From Acholoe squamosa (taxonomy: Eukaryota > Annelida > Polychaeta > Phyllodocida > Polynoidae): a stretch of DNA of 64,000 bases. The position numbers and the translations under genes are program-made. How positions within the stretch are numbered: the first letter of the stretch is position 1; the number at the start of each line of letters is the position of its first letter. Shown here one piece after another: positions 45,355 through 55,117 of the stretch. The notes beneath the pieces were generated by a model that was not told the DNA's origin, searched no databases, and worked only from the letters and a program-made list of their open reading frames with translations. The stretch covers positions 18,529,282-18,593,281 of the forward strand of contig OX439039.1 of NCBI GenBank assembly GCA_949317995.1. Reading direction: 5' to 3'.

Positions 45355-48300
45355 ATGGCAGAAGAGGCCGTCCGTCTTGGCGGCGGTGCCGGTGCCAGCA
45401 CCCCGCCAGAGTATGGAAGTGGTTCTCCCAAGAGTCCCACTTATACATACGACGATCAGCAATACGATGCTGATTGTGATCAAATGGATCAACAAATGAA
45501 TGTTGATCAGTACTTCTCTGGAGTAGACGATAGCGACGTAGAATCGTTCTACGACGCATCCGACAACTCCAGACAAGTTAGTCCTGAACGCCGAGGCGTT
45601 CAACAACAAATTGATGTAGGTGAGCCTTATGTAGCCCCTCCATCCGAAGGTTTGAGTGGAGAACCGGCAGGAGCCCAGTCTCTTGACAGGGCTCTGATGC
45701 CACCTCCCCCTCAACTGCCGCCCCGTCTTGGTGGGAGTACCTCATTCGGTGCTTTGGGACCTGCTTCTCCGGTTGACAGGCCAATGCACCTAGAGCTGCC
45801 CTTCCCAGACAGTCCCGAATGGCATGATGTAGCCGGTCCATATGACGGACGGATGTTAGCAATTTCCGAGGAAATGCTGATACCCACCTGTTATGGGACG
45901 CCCAGAGAGGTTGACGAGCGTGTTGTCAACGCAATCTGGGAATGTGCTCATCCGCAGTGGGCTAATACCTTTCCGGAGTCCTGGTTGATGGATTACCATC
46001 AGATGGCCAAAGGATTGGTAGTCCACTTATGGTTTCGTAAAGCCGTCTGGGACGCAGAAATGGCTTTCCGAAGGAATACCTCTTATAGGCCTTCCTATGT
46101 GTCTGACAAAACGGGTTACACCGGTGTCAAGGCAGATGAGGTCTCTAGATACATAGACAGAGACCAGATCCTACTGTTAAGCACAGCGGATGAGTATGAA
46201 GCAGCAGGTAACGCTGTTGTGGATTACTGTCCAGGGGTCCCTATTACGTCTCAAACCATTGAGGCAGAAGAGGCCCGTATTGGTGTGTCTCCACTAGACA
46301 GACTCGGGGTAATACAAGACCTCGTAGTACGTCTATTGGAGAGACAGTATGCACTGGCGCATCCGGAGTTAGTACCCGGACCCGCACCCGTGCAAGTAAC
46401 AGCCAAGATGGCCGATCGGATGGACCGTCTCATGTCTCCTGCTGAAGCTCCCACCTTGGGAGGCGCAGCAGTAGTACCTGAGAAGGCCCTACCTGATGCA
46501 GATGTTTCCCTTAAAACTGCTCAGTCTACCCCTACGAAGACTGAGCAAGTAAAGGAGAAAGCAGCTGGTGGAAAGGGTAAAACAACCCCCACCAAAGGTA
46601 AGGGTAAAGGGAAGCGGTCAGGAACCGAACCCTCTACCAGCACGAGTGTGGACGACAGTACCCGAACCCGTCGGGTGTCTCCACGCTCGGCCAATAAGAA
46701 GGGCGCTAAGGCTTCGGATGTCTCCGGCAACGAGACGGACGCATCCGAGCCTGGCACTTCTACTAACGGCAGATCCCGCAGGAGGAATAAGAAGAAGGTT
46801 GACCAACGCAAACCTGAACCTATCGAGGTAGACGTTAAAGCTGATAATACAGAAGCTGAACCGGCTGTCCCAACCGTAAAAGTTGAGCTCGGTGTGCCAA
46901 TCGTCAAGCTACACGACGTAATGGCCGATTTGAGTGGAGACGCTCAAGATGCTGCAGCCCAGGTCCTCGCGGGTCAACAACCCGTTGTGCAACCTGTGGA
47001 TGTACCATCCGACCCGGAGGGAGAGGAGCCGGTTGACCCAGTTGTGGATGTCACTCCGACTGACGAGCAAGAGGCTGCTATCTGGGCTAACGCCAATAGC
47101 AACTTTGCCGACTTCATTCCTCTACACAGGGGACACCTGAAGGGGAGTAAATCCGTATGGAGACTGCCCCCTCGGATCACCTGTGAGAGGCAGGAAGATA
47201 TGGAGGAGTGGCTTCGCAAGAAGCTCTCTGATAGAAAGCCGGCCAATATGTACTGGATCTATTGGGAATTCGTTAAGAATTCGCCCAATGGTCTGTACAA
47301 TTATGACCAGAAGGGCAAGCTCAAGTTTGCTCTAGATGAGTACTACGGGGAGGATCGTAAGGATTGTCCCTTCCAACGTTGTACTCAAAGTGAGGGTGAG
47401 GTTGAATTCTTCATCGAGAAAGACGCGTTCCTTCGTCATCTCGTGGAGGTTCATATGCACCAGAGGCCGGAATATGTCTGCGACCGAGAGGTTGGCAAGA
47501 AATGTGCTAAATGCACAGGATGTGTCACCCCCCGACGCGGAGACATGGTCCGGCACTATGTGACTTCGCATGGAGAGGGCCTGGAGGCAGCCATAGATCG
47601 GGTGATGAAAATTCACTCCGAACTCTATGGCAACCTTAGGGGCCTCAATGCAGAGAAGTTGGCTTCCCTCACACCGAGTACGAAGCAGTTTGCGCCTACG
47701 GTTCCTGGTACTAACCAGAAACTAAAGGCTCGGTTTGCCCAGACTCCCGGGTCCGGCAAACTAGAGTACGCTCAGGAGGAGTACGATCTGTTAAACGAAT
47801 GGAGAAGCAACAAGGCCCGCCGTCGTGGTGGGGCTTATGTAACTCCATCCGGAGAACAGGTCCGAAGCCGCAGGGATTACCGCCAGGGACCCTCTGTAGC
47901 AGATAGGAAGAGACAGGCGTCTGAATCTCCAAGCCGAGCCAGGTCACCACTGGAGGCGCTGGAGAGACAGACAAATGGGGGAAGGAAGAAGCCACATCTT
48001 CCATCTCCTACTGGAACTCCTTCCCATTATGGGCGAGCACCAACTCCACGAGGTGCACAGAACCCGACATTCTTTGGTGTCAGTGGACCGAGTGGCCAGT
48101 CCGCCCGGAAACACGCGCCTTTGAATGTCAAAGACCCGAAGCAGTACCCTGCTATAGGCCCACCCGGACCAGAGATGCAAATCTTTGATCAGTACGGGAG
48201 GGTCAAGCAGGAACTGCCGACAGTAGGAGGTCAAGCTCCCCGACCTACAATGAGTGCTGTGGTGAGACAACGTCCACCCGCACCATTGTTGACGGCCAAA

Positions 48301-49032
48301 GACCTTAGAAGGGAATTGTCACGGTTGCCCCTGGTTCAGGGATTACCAACTCAAGGCCCTTCTTCGACCACTGCTAGTGCGGTTACTACTGCGGTTGCTT
48401 CTTCGCACACGCAGGTAGCTGTCACTGCGAGTGGGTCTGGAGCACAGCCGAAGCCTCAGGGTCAGGTACCCCCACCTGGTGCTGTGGTTCATCGGCCTAA
48501 GCTGATCCAGACAGTGGAGACCTTCTTCAAGAAGGAGGACAAATTGTCTTGCAATATCCAGAGCAAACAATTTGAGACGCTACAGCACCATCTGGAAAAC
48601 CTCCACCTGGACATGTATCGTCGGACCGTGTCGAGCACTCTCCAGTGTATTGACGCGATCCAGAAGTCAGAGATCAACCGAATCTCGACTCAGATCAAAG
48701 CGGATGTTGCCAAAGATAAGCAGGAAGCTGCTAATCTGCGGCAGGAGGCCCTATCCGAGAAGGAAACAGCTTCTCAGATGCTCGACCTAGAACGAGCAAC
48801 GAACATGAAGAACCAGCAAAAGTTCTTCAAGGTCTTCGGAGTTATCATGGATAACTGGGACGGTACACCTGAGCATGCTTTGAAGCTGTTCGAAGCACGC
48901 CAAAAGGTGAAACTTACACCTGCTGTCCCCGCATTGGCACCTACGGATGGAACTGGTATGAACCCCCCTGTTCAGCCACTGGCTCAACAACCGGGTCCAA
49001 ACCAGCCACCCGAGGAGAACATGGAACAGTAA
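45355..49032 (+). CDS. third ORF in env position, novel Cys/His-containing nuclear-type protein
   Basis: 1225 codons from the ATG at 45355. The frame is open upstream to 45319 without another ATG. There is no signal peptide or membrane span, so it is not an envelope protein. From the N-terminus: acidic and Pro-rich disorder (1-140); a folded-looking region around residues 150-340 (WECAHPQWANTFPESWLMDY); Lys-rich and RSRRRNKKK-type basic stretches (400-490); an acidic Val/Pro/Asp region; a Cys/His cluster at about 665-740 (CPFQRC ... FLRHLVEVHMH ... CAKCTGC ... HYVTSHGEG) that could form C2H2-like or treble-clef zinc sites; a disordered Pro/Arg region; and a C-terminal coiled coil (about 1050-1170). 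I know no gypsy accessory gene with this layout. A role in silencing evasion, nuclear import or packaging would be a guess. Confidence 0.9.
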   Translation: MAEEAVRLGGGAGASTPPEYGSGSPKSPTYTYDDQQYDADCDQMDQQMNVDQYFSGVDDSDVESFYDASDNSRQVSPERRGVQQQIDVGEPYVAPPSEGLSGEPAGAQSLDRALMPPPPQLPPRLGGSTSFGALGPASPVDRPMHLELPFPDSPEWHDVAGPYDGRMLAISEEMLIPTCYGTPREVDERVVNAIWECAHPQWANTFPESWLMDYHQMAKGLVVHLWFRKAVWDAEMAFRRNTSYRPSYVSDKTGYTGVKADEVSRYIDRDQILLLSTADEYEAAGNAVVDYCPGVPITSQTIEAEEARIGVSPLDRLGVIQDLVVRLLERQYALAHPELVPGPAPVQVTAKMADRMDRLMSPAEAPTLGGAAVVPEKALPDADVSLKTAQSTPTKTEQVKEKAAGGKGKTTPTKGKGKGKRSGTEPSTSTSVDDSTRTRRVSPRSANKKGAKASDVSGNETDASEPGTSTNGRSRRRNKKKVDQRKPEPIEVDVKADNTEAEPAVPTVKVELGVPIVKLHDVMADLSGDAQDAAAQVLAGQQPVVQPVDVPSDPEGEEPVDPVVDVTPTDEQEAAIWANANSNFADFIPLHRGHLKGSKSVWRLPPRITCERQEDMEEWLRKKLSDRKPANMYWIYWEFVKNSPNGLYNYDQKGKLKFALDEYYGEDRKDCPFQRCTQSEGEVEFFIEKDAFLRHLVEVHMHQRPEYVCDREVGKKCAKCTGCVTPRRGDMVRHYVTSHGEGLEAAIDRVMKIHSELYGNLRGLNAEKLASLTPSTKQFAPTVPGTNQKLKARFAQTPGSGKLEYAQEEYDLLNEWRSNKARRRGGAYVTPSGEQVRSRRDYRQGPSVADRKRQASESPSRARSPLEALERQTNGGRKKPHLPSPTGTPSHYGRAPTPRGAQNPTFFGVSGPSGQSARKHAPLNVKDPKQYPAIGPPGPEMQIFDQYGRVKQELPTVGGQAPRPTMSAVVRQRPPAPLLTAKDLRRELSRLPLVQGLPTQGPSSTTASAVTTAVASSHTQVAVTASGSGAQPKPQGQVPPPGAVVHRPKLIQTVETFFKKEDKLSCNIQSKQFETLQHHLENLHLDMYRRTVSSTLQCIDAIQKSEINRISTQIKADVAKDKQEAANLRQEALSEKETASQMLDLERATNMKNQQKFFKVFGVIMDNWDGTPEHALKLFEARQKVKLTPAVPALAPTDGTGMNPPVQPLAQQPGPNQPPEENMEQ

Positions 49033-50332
49033 AAAACTGTTGCATGAAGATCGGACATAATTGTGTGTCCCGGGGTTCTATTACCCATGCATTGTTGGAT
49101 AAGAAACCATTTTTTTATCCAACCCGTATTGATTCGGGTACCAAACTGTACCCTAATCCGGAAACTGAAAACAGAAGGAGAAAACAAACAAGTCACTCTG
49201 GAGGAGGAGTACGAATGCTGTAAACACCATAATTGTACTGTGCCACAATGTAATGACTGTGCCTATTATAAAATCATGGACAATTTACACTAATATGGAC
49301 TTTTGAACTACAAACCGGATTTACTACTACACCACTACTATTTGTGAGCTAGCACTACAGGCATCAGGGTTTAGCTACGCCCATAGAGTCCATCAACAGT
49401 CTACAACTGGATGTACTATAATCTCCAGTTAGCTAGCACTACAGGCATCAGGGTTTAGCTACACCCACCAACAAGTTTTACTATAGCACTTCAGGCATCA
49501 GGGTTCAGCTCGCCCATACCAAGCCATCAGCAGCATCCGACTCCTGTTACATCCTCCAATCATGAAAACAAGTAACTTTGTTGATATTATTATATTGTAT
49601 GTAAAATTGTATTTATAACTATATAATATCTTTTATAAAGATATATTATTATATAAGGGTACCTATAAATATACTGGATCTGCGAATCCTAAAAGTTATT
49701 TAAGGTAATCCTAGACCTATAACTGTCTATATAGGTCATTCCTGGTCTCAATATATTAAGAGACTATAATTCTTCTGTAACTTGTAAATATAAAACACTA
49801 AGGTATAAACTGAGCTGCGTCTCAAAAGTATAAATATTTTTCTATAAAATAAGAGAAGGTCCAACGGATTTCTCTAAACTTAGTATTGTATTACTCAGGT
49901 TAATACCTAATTGTGTTCATATAGTATCAGATTAATTGTCCATATCTGATCATTAATATTTAATTCACTCTGTAAAGTAGACAGAGCTGTTAATTTAAAA
50001 AGTCGAAAATTTTTTTTTCCGGGTTCAATAACCATAATACGATCATTGTTAACAACCACCGGTCCTTTTCAGGACCCTACTGTTGTCAAAACGTTACTAT
50101 AAATCTGTGATAATTGTATATTTATCATTTATGGTTGTTATAAGCTAGTGATGGAAATAACATGAACGACACTCGATGCTATTATTGTATAATTTTTCAG
50201 AAATAGGATAGTCTTATACTATAGCCTATTTCACATCGAGCAAGTGTAATTAATACCCCTTTTTAGTATTGTAAACAATCACTTACTAGGTTATTAATAC
50301 ACTGCGGTTTAATTACCCCCAAGTTATTGTCT
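49033..50332 (+). other. long non-coding 3' region of the retrotransposon
   Basis: 1.3 kb, increasingly AT-rich, between ORF3 and the polypurine tract. A 76-codon Cys-rich frame (49063-49293) starts at GTG and is weakly suggestive only. Three direct repeats (49348-49517) and a palindrome, ATAATATCTTTTATAAAGATATATTAT-like, around 49622-49650 are present. Such a region may hold the promoter, export or packaging signals. Confidence 0.6.
49348..49517 (+). repeat. three spaced direct repeats in the retrotransposon 3' region
   Basis: Copies of an about 35-bp unit with the core CTACAGGCATCAGGGTTTAG occur at about 49348, 49432 and 49484, with the third copy diverged (CTTCAGGCATCAGGGTTCAG). They are separated by 15-50 bp of unrelated sequence. 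Spaced repeats near a 3' end can be protein- or host-factor-binding sites. Confidence 0.85.
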
Positions 50333-50343
50333 AAGGGGGGCAG
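50333..50343 (+). promoter_or_regulatory. polypurine tract
   Basis: AAGGGGGG followed by CAG directly abuts the 3' LTR. It is the plus-strand DNA primer site expected at this position. Confidence 0.85.
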
Positions 50344-50761
50344 TGTAGGGGTATGGTATTTTACACTTTAACGTTCATGCACCCGTGAGACTCAGACCTA
50401 GGTCCTTCGGGTGTGGTGGGGGAATCCGGATGGCAGGTGGCAGCACCTGCCTCTGGGTTCGTATCCACTACACCAGGGGGCCTACCACTCGTCCGCCACA
50501 CGTCACGTGGCCGGTCTGAGTTTCGCGGGCTTTTCCCCTATATAAGGCTGGTCCTAGCCCTAGGTTCCTCAGTAGTGGTTTACCCACTGCTCAACCAGGT
50601 TGTTACCCGAAAGGGTAACCGAATGCACTAGCAGCATGTAGTCCTCTGAGGCTGTGATCGTATGTAACGCAAGCTCTGAAATAAAAGCTCGGTTGCCTAC
50701 CCGGAAACTTTTCTCTCTCTTCGTTATGATTTAATCTAACTTAACGAGACGAACCACTACA
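50344..50761 (+). repeat. 3' LTR
   Basis: 418 bp. No difference from the 5' LTR was found on reading both copies through. It is followed by the target duplication TATG at 50762-50765. Confidence 0.97.
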
Positions 50762-51070
50762 TATGCATGATATTATATAGGTATTCACCTGTTCTGATGA
50801 TTCTCATTTACATATTCAACACTGGCCTGTGCTGTCATAGGGGACCTGCATGATCTACCTGTTGGAGACCTGAAATTGTATGAGGACTTTTATATCATGA
50901 AATAAAATATTAATTCTATTTTCATCGTTTATTACTCATTTCATTAGAGAATAGAGTGAATACATCAATGGAGTTATTACATTGAGACTCCACACAGATA
51001 TCCATAGTAATGATTTATTATATCTATAACAACCATTATGAGTAAATATAACAACAATAGAGATTCATAC

Positions 51071-52363
51071 TTACATCCAGTCCTGATTCATATGGGGAAC
51101 CAGTTCTAACGCGGTGTTGTTGGTGCCGGTGTTGTTTACACTGTTTCCACACATTAAAATGTTTCTCCAGGTACCAGACCTAGATCGCTTAAGCCAAACT
51201 ATGACCATTGTGATCAGTGTAATGATAACGATTATGACTCCTAGCACTGATAAAATAGGAACATACAGCTCAATTTCCCCTTTCAGGATGAGATGAGTCT
51301 TGTTTCCATCTATTCCAATACCGACAGTAATATTGCCCTTATTCAGCGTTTTAGACAGCTCTAGTTTCATACCACTTCTCTTTGACTCATCTCTACCATA
51401 GGTCTTTAGTTTAATTCCATTGTCATTGTGTGGGGTGCTAGAATCATTGTTATAAGGTGCTTTTAACGGTATGAAATTCTGTTGATAGGGGGTAGAAGGT
51501 TCATCAGATATTAGGCGCAACCCTTCAGTGGTAGAAGTTAAATCATTAGACCCGTCTCTAGAGGTAGATTCAATTTCAGTCATAGTTTCTATGCTCGCCT
51601 GAGTCATAATAATATCACTTTGCGAAACTTTGTCACTCAGTTCACCACGAGCCTCACCTGACAGCCATGGTGATGGGGTGCTGACGTAATGTGTTGACAC
51701 GCTACCATGACCCCATGACACACTCACTAAATCTGGATTCTTCATTACATCATACGTAGTGAGTAATTTAGATATAGTGGGAGTAGAGCTGTCATCAATA
51801 CTAGGGATCTGAGTGCTGCTCACTAGAGCATACACGTCACCCGTAGTCACTAAGGGTATGACAGAGTTCAGGGCTGTACTCTCTACGGAGTTCTGTGCTG
51901 TAGTCTCCATATGTATTCCCTGCGTTGTAGTTTCAATTGATTCACTTAGACCATTCTCAATTCTTCCAACACCGTCATATCCTGTTACATACTCTTTAAT
52001 GAGGTCCTTGTTGTGGTCCATATCCTCAGAACCTTTTATCTCCAGTGAGCATGAATTTTGTAGAATCCATTTAGGTAAATGTTCTCTGCATGATATAGGG
52101 TTATTTCGTACGTCCAAGATGTCATATACCTTAGTTATTCGTACATATCTTATCTCATTATACTGTAAAAACAGTTTATTGTAATAATTGTATTCAACGC
52201 CTAACTCAGGAACTGATGTTAATCCTTGACCGCTGCATAGAATCGATCGAGTGTTTGGCTCACAGAGGCATCGCAATGCTGGTCCACAATGGTGCATACC
52301 ATCGGTAATCGACATTCCATACATGAATAAAATCATGTAAATGTATGAATTAATAACATTCAT
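51071..52363 (-). CDS. single-pass membrane protein with LRR-type head and mucin-like stalk
   Basis: 430 codons from the ATG at 52363; an upstream extension starts only at GTG. Residues 1-22 are a hydrophobic signal peptide. Then comes an LRR N-cap-like cysteine cluster (CGPALRCLCEPNTRSILC), one or two degenerate leucine-rich repeats (LTSVPELG ... NEIRYVRI ... LDVRNNPISC) and an LRR C-cap-like end. A long Ser/Thr-rich, probably O-glycosylated stalk follows to about 360. One membrane span (VLGVIIVIITLITMVIVW) lies near 366-391, with a stop-transfer KRSR. The tail is about 39 residues if the in-frame stop is used. However, a consensus donor GTAAGTAT overlaps the last codons (51074-51073), so the true tail may be spliced to 37216-36733. 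In a virus-like element it could serve attachment or mimic a host receptor. The family is not identified. Confidence 0.75.
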   Translation of the reverse strand: MNVINSYIYMILFMYGMSITDGMHHCGPALRCLCEPNTRSILCSGQGLTSVPELGVEYNYYNKLFLQYNEIRYVRITKVYDILDVRNNPISCREHLPKWILQNSCSLEIKGSEDMDHNKDLIKEYVTGYDGVGRIENGLSESIETTTQGIHMETTAQNSVESTALNSVIPLVTTGDVYALVSSTQIPSIDDSSTPTISKLLTTYDVMKNPDLVSVSWGHGSVSTHYVSTPSPWLSGEARGELSDKVSQSDIIMTQASIETMTEIESTSRDGSNDLTSTTEGLRLISDEPSTPYQQNFIPLKAPYNNDSSTPHNDNGIKLKTYGRDESKRSGMKLELSKTLNKGNITVGIGIDGNKTHLILKGEIELYVPILSVLGVIIVIITLITMVIVWLKRSRSGTWRNILMCGNSVNNTGTNNTALELVPHMNQDWM

Positions 52364-52439
52364 GGTGCTTCCAAGTACTTGTATCTCCCCAGCCTGTGTC
52401 TTAAGAACTACTGTTGTCTGTGTGACTGGCGTCACTTTA

Positions 52440-53154
52440 ACTTAGAGCTGATATCAGATGAGAACACTCAGTAATTAAACAGTCTGACATAGACTTGATT
52501 TAACCCTACACATAATGTATTTTTCTATGTGCTGTATACATAATGTTCACGACAGTCATCAGTTTTACCCTTTTTATTTTCTTTCTACCCCGTATGATCA
52601 TTGTAATGCATGTGGTTTTACCCCATATGCTTTAAAGCCGTGTTAAGTGAGTCACACAGTACATCAAAGTGTTCAAAGGTTTCACCCTGTAACCTACACT
52701 CCCTACTTCATAACTGGATATTGTACAGTCTTTTATACCCCAACTACTATACAACAGTACCTTTTAAAGAATAGGGACTTTACCCCTTTTTTCATAAATG
52801 AAACATTGCTTTACCCCATTCATGATAGGGTATACACCATATCCCCAAAGGATAACAGGGTGCTCATGCACGTCTACAGTCATGACCTGAGGGTCAAGAT
52901 CAGTAATCTAACTTTACACATCACAGTATCACAGGACAGGAGTCTGTAGATGTGTTTACCCTCGTTAAAACAGGATACTGTACGCCGTTAGTAATCTTTT
53001 ATGGCTGTGGGAGGTAATTGATTCCCCAGGCTCATCCTACACCACCCTCACACAGACGCCAGGTTGTAAAGGTGTAATTTAAGGGTGCCATTTAGGGTTG
53101 GGTCATGGTGATGAAAAGCAACTTTTTTCATCACCACCAAGGGACATACATAGT

Positions 53155-53157
<3 letters not shown>
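52440..53157. other. intergenic region with repeated TTTACCC words
   Basis: About 700 bp between divergent genes with no supported ORF. T2-4ACCC(C) words recur at about 52563, 52586, 52615, 52683, 52733, 52779, 52809 and 52955, all in the same orientation. The 100-codon frame over this stretch starts at GTG and owes part of its content to these repeats. Confidence 0.55.
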
Positions 53158-53212
<55 letters not shown>

Positions 53213-53224
53213 TAGATAGAGAGA
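53158..53224. repeat. (GA)n/(GATA)n microsatellite
   Basis: A GA tract to about 53208, then a few GATA units. It lies 150 bp upstream of the TATA box of the PC4-like gene. Confidence 0.95.
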
Positions 53225-53378
53225 CACCCAGAGGTTTGATAAAGCAGTCCTACAGGGTGCCTTCTGTCCTTCAGCGGTACCTGGCTGCAGGAGGGGCGGG
53301 GTTTACTATGACGTAGCAGCACCGTTATTGGTCTTAGGGGTGTAGACGCATGGTCACCCTCACTGACCACCTGAGATG

Positions 53379-53387
53379 TATAAAAAA
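53379..53387 (+). promoter_or_regulatory. TATA box of the PC4-like gene
   Basis: TATAAAAAA lies 123 bp upstream of the ATG at 53502, which would place transcription start near 53410. It is the clearest core promoter in the virus-like element. Confidence 0.65.
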
Positions 53388-53501
53388 GGTGTGGCGTGCG
53401 GGGAACGCTACACTGATATTGAACCTTGCTGTACACTCACCTGAGCTACTTTCAGTTGAAATTTACCCAGTTTTCAACCTAATCAGACAACACTCCTCAA
53501 A

Positions 53502-54816
53502 ATGTCTAAGGTGAGTTATTCGCTATTAACTTCAGCTCTTTTCATTCAATTATAGCAAGGACACGTAATGTAAGGATGCATAAATCTTTTCATGGAATAT
53601 AATTCATCTGTTTATACCTGAAGTTCTCACAGCGTTCCTGTTTATGACATATTACATTTGATTATTATAGATAATATTTATATAATCATTTATGATTTTT
53701 ATTAAGACTTTTTTTTCTTTTCTTCCTCAGCCAGCTTTGAAAAGGAAGCAGACGCGCCGTGCAGTGCATGTAGCACCTCAAGCCGAGAACATCCCCCCTC
53801 CTGAACCCTCAAATTCTAAACCACCTGTTGAGCAGCCTGAAGACGAGGACGTTTGGGTCCAGGACGCACCCAGCGATGATGATGTTTTTACACCTCCGCC
53901 CAAAAAGGTTGTCAAAGCCTTAACGTATGCCGATGCTGATGAGGAGGGTGACACAGATACTGTGGAAGACTCCGAGGGGGCATCTCAGGCCACACCATTT
54001 AAAACCCCAACTAAGACCGGTAGGGTTAAGGGTGGTGCGCCGCCACGCGCTTCAACACCACGACCTTCCCCATCATCATCGCCTTTACACCCTCCAGCTT
54101 CACCTAAGACTGCCTCGAGCGGGTCTAAAGCATCAAAGAGGGGGGTTGTCGAGCCTAGAGTTAGCAGAGGGTCATTCTCAGCCTCCCCACAGCAAACTGA
54201 GTCCATCGTGAGAGGTCCAAAAAGAGAGTCTGATGTCCTGTGCTGGCTTGAGCCTGAGTTTATCCGCCGAGGAATTCCTAAACCATTCAGGTATTTTATG
54301 ATTTGTTATTAACTGATTTATGTTATTCTTGATATTTACAATTTTAAGTTTGTTATGTTAATCTACTACTGACATGAATCTGTATAACTATCACAATATA
54401 ATTTCATATAATCTCATTAAAATTTCAATTCCACTCTATCTACTCACTAGTGACATGGAATCTGAATTATTACATAGTTCAATAACAAAGTTATATTACA
54501 TTGCAAATGCTATAAGTATTATCATAACTCTCATTATATGATATATGAGATTTATTCTAAATAAATAAAACATTATATTCCTGACTTTTACAGGAAGTGC
54601 ATTCTGGTGGATGATGATCTGACTGGAGAGCCATTGGTCTCGATTTACACGGTGTTAAGGATAGAGACGGCCGGGGACCCTGAGGACCCAGACTCGGTGC
54701 TGTGGCAGCCAATTAAAAAGGGTGGGGCTGTCCTCACTGTGAATCAGTGGCGGACCCTTTGCGACAACATAGAGGCCATTGACGGCAGGATTGAAGAGTT
54801 GGAGGACAGTGAGTAA
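53502..54816 (+). CDS. PC4-like single-stranded-DNA-binding / transcription coactivator protein, three exons
   Basis: Exons 53502-53510, 53731-54290 and 54594-54816 join in phase into 263 residues. The first exon codes only MSK. Exon 2 is Pro/Ser/Thr-rich and acidic with basic patches (disordered). Exon 3 is a C-terminal PC4 fold: it follows the family pattern of a strand with G-x-x-L-V-x-I, a K-K-G-x-x-L-T turn (IKKGGAVLTVNQW) and a final helix (QWRTLCDNIEAIDGRIEEL). PC4 proteins dimerise, bind single-stranded DNA and assist transcription or replication. Next to a viral-type DNA polymerase, a role as replication ssDNA-binding or late transcription factor is plausible. The canonical GT/AG introns are unexpected in a Polinton-type gene. 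It could instead be a captured host gene. Confidence 0.78.
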
Positions 54817-55117
54817 TGAGACGTGTATTACGTACAAGAAATCCTCAACTTTTTTGGGTGTATTTCAGTTTTCAATGTAGAGGCAGTCAGAGCGTATAGA
54901 AAGAGTATAGATAATCTGACTCTTTAGTTTATGTAGGGTCGTCATATAGACACTTTCACAGTGTATTCATTAAGAATTATTATTCTTTTAATCTATGTAA
55001 GGTCTTATCATTTATATTTTTAGTAATTATAAAATTTGGAGACTTCTTACAATCAAAGGGTATATCCTGAGGTGGTTTGTTGTCAGTTATCATATACATT
55101 CTAACATTTCACATGTT

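Larger units (their letters stand above)
37366..50761 (+). mobile_element. young 13.4-kb Ty3/gypsy LTR retrotransposon with an extra third ORF
   Basis: Two 418-bp LTRs, read by eye as identical, begin TGTAG and end ACTACA. They are flanked by the 4-bp direct duplication TATG (37362-37365 and 50762-50765). A primer-binding site, gag, pol (protease, reverse transcriptase, RNase H, integrase in Ty3/gypsy order), a large third ORF and a polypurine tract follow in order. All three frames are intact. Identical LTRs and intact frames point to a very recent insertion, into an older virus-like element. Confidence 0.97.

Noticed and set aside
45307-49196. Numerous short frames opposite or out of frame with ORF3 and pol
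   Set aside because: They are shadows of long intact coding sequences.
49063-49293. 76-codon Cys-rich frame after ORF3
   Set aside because: It begins at GTG, has no recognisable domain and lies in the non-coding 3' region. It is only mentioned, not called.
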